From assembly GCA_003153585.1 (NCBI GenBank), contig PLZZ01000090.1, positions 12,896 to 22,586 of the forward strand: a DNA stretch of 9,691 nt, written 5' to 3'. Positions within the stretch are counted from its first letter, which is position 1. The number at the start of each line of letters is the position of its first letter. Below are positions 5,716-9,691 of the stretch, piece after piece. A program made the translations under genes and the position numbers. Source of the DNA: Acidobacteriota bacterium (GTDB taxonomy: Bacteria; Acidobacteriota; Terriglobia; Acidiferrales; UBA7541). The notes under the pieces are model-generated. The model did no database searches, was not told the DNA's origin, and worked only from the letters and a program-made list of their open reading frames with translations.

Positions 5716-6855
5716 ATGTCATCTGCTTCACCCCTTAGCGCAGAACGCAAAGCCGGCTTCGCCACTCCGGAAGGCACGCTGCGCTATGCTGCTCGCTTTC
5801 AAGGACGCTCCGCTGCGGGCCACTTCCGCGAGATACCAGGCGGACTTGTTTTTTCTTCTATCGGTATCGGCACCTATCTTGGTGAAGCAGACGACGCGAC
5901 AGATGGCGCATATACCGATGCCATAGTTTCTGCCGTCGAAAGCGGTTGCAACGTCATCGATTCGGCTATCAATTACCGTTTTCAGCGAAGCGAGCGAGCT
6001 GTGGGCGCGGCTATGAAAGAACTTTTCTCAAAAGGTTTTTCTCGCGACGAAATCGTTCTTTGTACGAAAGCAGGATTTCTAACTCCCGATGGAGCGATGC
6101 CCGCGGATCCCAACGAATACTTCGCGCACGAATTCCTCGAGCGTGGAATTTTTCGCGTAGATGAAATTGCCGCCGGCTGCCACTGCATGGCGCCGGCGTA
6201 CCTGGCCGACCAGCTCGAACGGAGCCGGCGCAATTTGGGCGTCGAAACCATTGACGTTTTTTATCTGCATAATCCCGAAACTCAGTTGAGCGAAGTTCCA
6301 GCAGAGGAATTTCGGCAGCGCATCCGCGCGGCGTTCACTTTTCTGGAAACGGCCGTCGCTGAGAAAAAAATCCGGACCTATGGCATGGCCACCTGGAATT
6401 CATTTCGAGAAGATCCGAAATCCGCCGGCTATCTTTCGCTCGAAGAGATGGCTGGAATCGCCAGCGAAGTCGCCGGAGCCGCACATCATTTTCGGTTTGT
6501 GCAGCTGCCGTTCAACCTGGCCATGCCTGAAGCGCTAACGCGGCCGAATCAAATGATCGACGGCAAGCCTGTTCCCATGGTCCAGGCTGCGCGCAAGCTA
6601 GGAATCTCGCTGATAACAAGTGCGGCACTCCTGCAAGGGCAGCTCGCGAAAAACCTGCCTCCGTTTGTCGCCACCGCGCTCGGATCAAAAGAAAACTCTA
6701 CTCTTGCTCTGCAATTTGCGCGTTCCGTTCCGGGACTAACCACTGCGCTGGTCGGAATGAGCCAAGTCGCTCATGTGAATAAAAACCTGAGTCTCGTTGC
6801 CGTTGAGCCCGCCTCACGCGAGCAATTTCTCAAATTGTTCGAGTCGAGAGGTTAG
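5716..6855 (+). CDS. Aldo/keto reductase family oxidoreductase
   Basis: This NAD(P)H-dependent enzyme would reduce aldehydes or ketones, folding as a TIM barrel. From the ATG at 5716 it has 379 residues. The catalytic tetrad is visible: D82 and Y87 in NVIDSAINY, K118 in VLCTKAGF, and H185 in VFYLHNPE. IGIGTYLG (about 49-56) is the first barrel strand, LERSRRNLGVETIDVFYLHNP is the classic AKR helix-strand, and ITSAALLQGQL plus TTALVGMS near the C-terminus are cofactor-binding positions. It is longer than the common 280-330 residues, from an N-terminal extension of about 40 residues and inserts around 120-160 (FLTPDGAMPADPNEYF, GCHCMAP). TTG at 5713 is also open but is too close to AGAGAGG (5705-5711); ATG 5716 has a 4-nt spacer. 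The stop overlaps that of the convergent hydrolase gene. The substrate is unknown. Confidence 0.88.
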   Translation: MSSASPLSAERKAGFATPEGTLRYAARFQGRSAAGHFREIPGGLVFSSIGIGTYLGEADDATDGAYTDAIVSAVESGCNVIDSAINYRFQRSERAVGAAMKELFSKGFSRDEIVLCTKAGFLTPDGAMPADPNEYFAHEFLERGIFRVDEIAAGCHCMAPAYLADQLERSRRNLGVETIDVFYLHNPETQLSEVPAEEFRQRIRAAFTFLETAVAEKKIRTYGMATWNSFREDPKSAGYLSLEEMAGIASEVAGAAHHFRFVQLPFNLAMPEALTRPNQMIDGKPVPMVQAARKLGISLITSAALLQGQLAKNLPPFVATALGSKENSTLALQFARSVPGLTTALVGMSQVAHVNKNLSLVAVEPASREQFLKLFESRG

Positions 6856-7520
6856 AGACTGGCAGGATCGCTGAGCAGCTCCGGATGCAACTTGTTGAGC
6901 CATGCGTCGATTGCCGCGGCCATTTCGCCGAGATGCCCTGTGAAAAAATGATCCGCGTTTTCGACGAACGCCAACTCTTTGGGGTCCGGGAGTGTGTGGA
7001 AGAGCAACTCGACATTCTTTCGTGATCCAAACTGATCGTTTGCTCCCTGTACAAAAAGCTTCGGTTTCGCGCATTCGCTCAAGAACACCATATTGGATTT
7101 ATCGACGGGAATTCCCAGACCGATTAGATCCATTACGCGGGTGTCTTCACAGCCTACTTGCAGGCCTACCAGCGAGCCAAAACTAAATCCTGCCAGCAGA
7201 ATAGGCAGACCAGGAAATTCCTTCGCCATGTAGTCCAACCCTGCGCGAACGTCTTCGCGTTCGCCTACACCGCGATCGTGCACACCCTCGCTCAATCCGG
7301 CTCCCCGAAAGTTGAATCGGAGCACCGGCACACCACGGCGATGAAGCGTCTTCGCCGTTTGGAACACCACTTTGTTGTGCATCGTGCCGCCAAAGAGTGG
7401 ATGGGGATGGCATACAACAGCGGCTAGAGGCGGGTGCGCTTGCGGCGCTGTCCAGAGCGTCGCCTCGATTCGGCCGTCCTGCCCTTTGAGAAAAAAACTG
7501 CGATGGAATATCTCCGCCAT
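6852..7520 (-). CDS. Small alpha/beta hydrolase (COG2945-like)
   Basis: The 222-residue protein resembles the dienelactone-hydrolase/COG2945 group of small alpha/beta hydrolases. Visible features are the N-terminal strand with VVCHPHPLFGGTMHNKVV (about 35-52, the oxyanion-side HPHP motif of this group), RFNFRGAGLSEG (68-79), the nucleophile elbow GFSFGS with S113, the acid in GANDQFG (D162) and the histidine in NADHFFTG (H191). The triad is therefore complete, and an esterase or peptidase-like hydrolysis is expected, with unknown substrate. There is no signal peptide, so it should be cytoplasmic. The frame is open back to a GTG at 7586, but family alignment favours the ATG at 7520, which begins MAEIFHRSFFLKGQDGR. 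No good Shine-Dalgarno precedes it. Its stop TAA and the TAG of the reductase overlap by 4 nt on opposite strands. Confidence 0.87.
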   Translation of the reverse strand: MAEIFHRSFFLKGQDGRIEATLWTAPQAHPPLAAVVCHPHPLFGGTMHNKVVFQTAKTLHRRGVPVLRFNFRGAGLSEGVHDRGVGEREDVRAGLDYMAKEFPGLPILLAGFSFGSLVGLQVGCEDTRVMDLIGLGIPVDKSNMVFLSECAKPKLFVQGANDQFGSRKNVELLFHTLPDPKELAFVENADHFFTGHLGEMAAAIDAWLNKLHPELLSDPASL

Positions 7521-7536
7521 GTTTTTAGGTCTGGCG

Positions 7537-7565
7537 AGTGTAATGGAGAGTTTTGCGCAGCGCAA
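7537..7565 (-). promoter_or_regulatory. Possible promoter of the hydrolase gene
   Basis: Read on the minus strand, TTGCGC (7565-7560) and TACACT (7542-7537) are separated by 17 nt and match three and four of six consensus bases. Transcription would start about 10 nt before the ATG at 7520. The -35-like element lies inside the 15-bp palindrome at 7552-7566. The match is modest. Confidence 0.3.
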
Positions 7566-7566
7566 A
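7552..7566. promoter_or_regulatory. Perfect 15-bp palindrome between divergent genes
   Basis: TTTGCGC-A-GCGCAAA has 7-bp arms around one central base. It lies in the 159-nt region between the minus-strand hydrolase (start 7520) and the plus-strand PilZ gene (start 7680), and covers the candidate hydrolase -35. Its form and place suggest an operator for a dimeric regulator acting on one or both genes. Confidence 0.45.
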
Positions 7567-7679
7567 GGCCAAGAGAGTTGGAGCACGCTGTGCCCGCTTG
7601 AGTAGGCCCTGAAACTCGTTGCGGCAGACGCTCCGCAGTGGTAGCTTTGGCCGAAGCGGACATGTTCGCTGGAGGTTTG

Positions 7680-8006
7680 ATGGAATCCGCTGTTGAGCGC
7701 CGCGCCGCACGAAGATTTTCGATGAACCTGCCCATGAAGGTTCGTTTTACGGCGGAAACCGGCATCCTCGAAAAACAGGGAGAAACGCGCGACGTTAGCT
7801 TCCGCGGTCTCTACTTCGTGATGGAAGCGATCGTGGAGGCCGGCAGCCCGATCGAATTTGTCCTAACGCTGCCGCAGCAGATCACGCTTGCCGGCGACGT
7901 TCACATCCGTTGCTACGCGCGCGTCTTGCGCGTGGAGGAACAAAAGGGGCGTCGCGGCATCGCCGCCCGCATTGAGCGCTATGAATTTCTTCCCGCCTCC
8001 GTCTGA
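7680..8006 (+). CDS. PilZ domain protein, probable c-di-GMP sensor
   Basis: This is a single-domain protein of 108 residues. Both parts of the c-di-GMP-binding PilZ signature are present: the arginine motif in ERRAARRFSM (R7/R8 and R11/R12, the RxxxR pattern) and the D-x-S-x-x-G motif DVSFRG (D38, S40, G43). Between and after them are beta strands typical of the PilZ barrel (MKVRFTA, GLYFVMEA, IEFVLTLP, CYARVLRVEE, GIAARIERYEF). By family knowledge such proteins relay c-di-GMP levels to motility, exopolysaccharide or other outputs; the partner is unknown because the domain stands alone. The ATG at 7680 is preferred because GGAGG (7671-7675) lies 4 nt upstream. A GTG at 7638 and an ATG at 7662 in the same frame would add 14 or 6 residues. 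It reads away from the hydrolase gene. Confidence 0.87.
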   Translation: MESAVERRAARRFSMNLPMKVRFTAETGILEKQGETRDVSFRGLYFVMEAIVEAGSPIEFVLTLPQQITLAGDVHIRCYARVLRVEEQKGRRGIAARIERYEFLPASV

Positions 8007-8043
8007 CGATTCCCGAAAGTCGTACGATTTTATCGAAACGAGG

Positions 8044-8049
8044 TAGAAT
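8044..8049 (+). promoter_or_regulatory. -10-like box upstream of the small unrecognised gene
   Basis: TAGAAT matches five of six -10 bases. Transcription from it would start near 8056 and give a leader of about 25 nt containing the GGGAGG Shine-Dalgarno (8071-8076) for the ATG at 8081. No clear -35 is seen. It overlaps the alternative ATG at 8048, which argues for the later start. TCCC (8063-8066) could pair with GGGA (8071-8074) of the Shine-Dalgarno across a GCGT loop. Confidence 0.35.
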
Positions 8050-8080
8050 GTGTTTTCCGCTGTCCCGCGTGGGAGGGCAC

Positions 8081-8311
8081 ATGTATCACTACGATCCGAG
8101 TCTGGCGCTGGACGAACTGAGGGACGACGCGGTGTTGCCGCATCCCGTTCATCTGCGCGATATGATCCTGCGGACCAAGCTCGATGCGACTTTGGCGCTC
8201 GATTTGAACCGCGAATTCCAAGATTACCTAACGCGTTTCGGCGAAATGCAGAACATCGCACGCACAATACTGGAGCAAATTGCTTCCGGTGCGCGCAAAG
8301 CCTCCGCTTGA
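8081..8311 (+). CDS. Small protein of unknown function
   Basis: I do not recognise this family. From the ATG at 8081 (GGGAGG at 8071-8076, spacer 4 nt) it encodes 76 residues: an acidic start MYHYDPSLALDELRDD, a Pro/His segment VLPHPVHLRDM, then a mostly helical stretch LDATLALDLNREFQDYLTRFGEMQNIARTI that looks amphipathic, and a basic end. No signal peptide, membrane segment or cysteines are seen in this form. An in-frame ATG at 8048 would add 11 residues (MCFPLSRVGGH), with GAGGT only 3 nt ahead of it. Amino-acid composition and the good Shine-Dalgarno support a real gene. It lies 74 nt after the PilZ gene and 119 nt before the HAD gene; a helical adaptor role is a guess. Confidence 0.65.
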   Translation: MYHYDPSLALDELRDDAVLPHPVHLRDMILRTKLDATLALDLNREFQDYLTRFGEMQNIARTILEQIASGARKASA

Positions 8312-8314
8312 AAA

Positions 8315-8327
8315 CTCCGGGGCGGAG
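8315..8327 (+). other. Short hairpin after the small gene
   Basis: CTCCG-GGG-CGGAG forms a 5-bp stem with a 3-nt loop, starting 4 nt after the stop codon at 8311. No T run follows, so termination is uncertain. An alternative stem uses CTCCGC from the end of the gene with the same 3' arm. Confidence 0.25.
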
Positions 8328-8430
8328 CGCGAAGAATCCTGGTTCCGTGTGCCCGCGAAGCAAATAGCTTTTGTCGCTCGCATGGTTCTTTGTCTTTGTT
8401 AACGCAGGAGAGCTCTTAAAAGGGAATCGT

Positions 8431-9117
8431 ATGGCAAGGCATACAATACTCATCGATGCGGACGACACCCTCTGGGAAAACAATATTTTTTTTGAAAAGA
8501 CCATCGACCATTTTATTACCCAGCTCGAACATCTCGGCTACACCCGCGAATATATCCGCCACATCCTGAACGAGACCGAACGCCGCAATATCCGCCAGCA
8601 CGGTTACGGTGTTCGAAGTTTTCGCCGCTCTCTGGAAGAAACATATCTGAAACTTGCAGGGAACGCCGCGAAGCGCGAGCTGGTTCAGGAAATCGAAAGA
8701 ATGGCTGCGGAACTCGAGGCCACTCCGCCACATATTCTCGATGGCGTCCCCGAAACCCTTGCGTACCTCGCGAAACATCATCGTTTGATTCTGTTGACCA
8801 AGGGCGAGCCCGCCGAGCAAGCTGCAAAAGTCGAGCGCTCCGGTTTGCAACCGTATTTCGACTCCATCGAAATCGTGCTGGAAAAAGACCCAAGCTTGTA
8901 CGAACGCATGATCGAACAATTTAAAATTGTGAAAACGCACGGCTGGATGGTGGGCAACAGCCCGCGCAGCGATATCAACCCCGCGCTTCATGCCGGACTG
9001 AGCGCGGTATTCATTCCGCACTCGGCCACCTGGGAGCTTGAAAAATGCGAGCTGGAGAGCGGCGCGGGGAAACTTTTGATCCTTACCAGCTTTCGTGAAC
9101 TGCGAAGCCATTTCTAG
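8431..9117 (+). CDS. HAD-superfamily hydrolase (COG1011-like phosphatase)
   Basis: This is a cytoplasmic phosphatase-type HAD enzyme of 228 residues. Motif I is DADDTLW with nucleophile D9 and acid/base D11. A helical cap follows (about 15-100, YIRHILNETERRNIRQHGYG). Motif II is ILLTKGE with T123, motif III is the Lys in LEKDPSLYERM (K152), and motif IV is VGNSPRSDINPALHAGL (174-190) with D181. Where many HAD proteins have GDS in motif IV, this one has GNS, leaving D181 as the main metal-binding acidic residue; similar GNSxxSDI sequences occur in this branch, so activity is still likely. The substrate may be a small phosphorylated metabolite such as a sugar phosphate, phosphoglycolate or nucleotide. 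The ATG at 8431 is preferred: AAAAGGGA ends 6 nt upstream, while an upstream TTG at 8371 would add 20 residues before the motif-I strand. Confidence 0.87.
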   Translation: MARHTILIDADDTLWENNIFFEKTIDHFITQLEHLGYTREYIRHILNETERRNIRQHGYGVRSFRRSLEETYLKLAGNAAKRELVQEIERMAAELEATPPHILDGVPETLAYLAKHHRLILLTKGEPAEQAAKVERSGLQPYFDSIEIVLEKDPSLYERMIEQFKIVKTHGWMVGNSPRSDINPALHAGLSAVFIPHSATWELEKCELESGAGKLLILTSFRELRSHF

Positions 9118-9169
9118 CACGCTGAAGAGCCTAAGAATCCATGAGTGCAACGATACCGCGCCGACAATC

Positions 9170-9691
9170 ATGCCGATGAACTCCACAGACTCACAGGTTC
9201 GAGTTGCCGTACTCGGCGCTGGCGCGGTGGGCTCGTATTTTGGCGGCATGCTGGCGCGCGCAGGCTCGCAAGTTACGTTGATTGCCCGACCGGCCCATGT
9301 GGAGGCAATACGCGCGGGCGGTCTTTTTCTGGACGCAGTTTCTTTCCAGGAACGTGTCGCGATAGGGGCTTCGGTGGAAGTATCCGCCGCGCGCGACGCA
9401 GACGTGATTCTATTCTGCGTGAAAACCACGGACACGGAAGAAGCTGCTCGATTGCTTGCGCCACATCTCGCCAAGGGCGCCGTTGTTGTAAGTTTGCAAA
9501 ACGGAGTCGACAACGTCGCGCGGATTCGCGCGGCATCGGGAATTGAGGCTCTGCCTGCGGTGGTTTATGTCGCCGCGGCGCTCCCCGAACCGGGCCACGT
9601 GAAGCATTCGGGCCGCGGTGAGCTTGTGGTCGGCGAGCTAAAGGGCAGCGGAGCCGCTGCCGCCTCGCAGCCATCGCGGGCGGAGCGCGTC
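9170..9691 (+). CDS. panE: 2-dehydropantoate 2-reductase (ketopantoate reductase), 3' end outside window
   Basis: The frame stays open to the last base (174 residues, of about 300 expected). It would reduce ketopantoate to pantoate with NADPH in pantothenate and coenzyme A synthesis. The Rossmann nucleotide-binding motif is RVAVLGAGAVGSYFGG (G16, G18, G21), with LIAR ending in R40 at the position that usually contacts the NADPH phosphate. LFCVKTTDT contains the conserved K85, and SLQNGVDN contains the conserved Asn (N111). VVYVAAALPEPGHVKHSGRGEL is the characteristic strand-loop before the C-terminal domain, which is missing here. Paralogues of this family act on other 2-oxo acids, so the exact role is likely rather than proven. 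No Shine-Dalgarno precedes the ATG at 9170 or the next one at 9176. GACAAT (9163-9168) ends 7 nt before 9176, so the true start may be 9176. Confidence 0.85.
   Translation, partial: MPMNSTDSQVRVAVLGAGAVGSYFGGMLARAGSQVTLIARPAHVEAIRAGGLFLDAVSFQERVAIGASVEVSAARDADVILFCVKTTDTEEAARLLAPHLAKGAVVVSLQNGVDNVARIRAASGIEALPAVVYVAAALPEPGHVKHSGRGELVVGELKGSGAAAASQPSRAERV

Noticed and set aside
8348..8376. Possible hairpin around the AGCAAATAGCTTTTG segment before the HAD gene as a terminator
   Set aside because: Pairing has several mismatches and the T run is inside the putative stem rather than after it.
8416..9513. A 365-codon open frame on the minus strand
   Set aside because: It lies antisense to the HAD gene and the start of panE, both of which show full family motifs. 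The antisense protein has no recognisable motif and the composition expected from reading a GC-rich gene backwards.
1..9691. Mobile elements, CRISPR arrays, toxin-antitoxin or defence system
   Set aside because: I looked for transposase, integrase, phage, repeat-spacer and toxin-like patterns and found none. All genes fit chromosomal housekeeping or metabolism in layout and codon style.

Overview
The window is a stretch of bacterial chromosome, moderately GC-rich and densely coded. It has short intergenic gaps and no sign of insertion sequences, phage genes, tRNA or rRNA genes, or CRISPR arrays. The gene content (ribosomal protein S1, an HU/IHF protein, a HIT protein with a CxxC motif, an acyl-CoA dehydrogenase, a shortened UvrC-like protein, a PilZ protein) and the codon style suggest a soil-type Acidobacteriota. 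That placement is an inference from remembered gene order and composition and has not been tested by a search.

Layout, left to right. (1) 1-1663: the 3' end of rpsA, a 167-nt gap rich in inverted repeats, then an HU/IHF gene and a HIT-family nucleotide hydrolase/transferase gene 5 nt apart; this looks like a housekeeping cluster for translation, nucleoid structure and nucleotide metabolism. (2) 1742-4239: an acyl-CoA dehydrogenase followed by a 431-residue UvrC-related protein. The latter keeps the cysteine cluster and the UvrB-binding UVR segment, but has a degraded GIY-YIG nuclease motif and no C-terminal endonuclease or helix-hairpin-helix part. (3) 4327-6855: an MFS_3-type exporter and an aldo/keto reductase. 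(4) 6852-7520, minus strand: a small alpha/beta hydrolase whose stop codon overlaps that of the reductase by 4 nt. (5) 7680-9691: a PilZ protein reading away from the hydrolase, a small unrecognised protein, a HAD phosphatase and the first 174 residues of a ketopantoate reductase cut by the window edge.

Most of the window is ordinary metabolism and housekeeping. The strongest candidate for unusual biology is the UvrC-like gene, which looks like a non-cleaving or altered NER factor. It sits behind a 56-nt intergenic region that can fold into two nested stems, and it has no Shine-Dalgarno sequence. Regulatory structures worth checking are a hairpin that displays the Shine-Dalgarno of the HU/IHF gene in its loop (790-805), a perfect 15-bp palindrome between the divergent hydrolase and PilZ genes (7552-7566), and three AACGCT-type half sites around the reductase promoter. 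At least two genes have a -10-like hexamer ending exactly 7 nt before an ATG that lacks a Shine-Dalgarno, which suggests leaderless transcripts.
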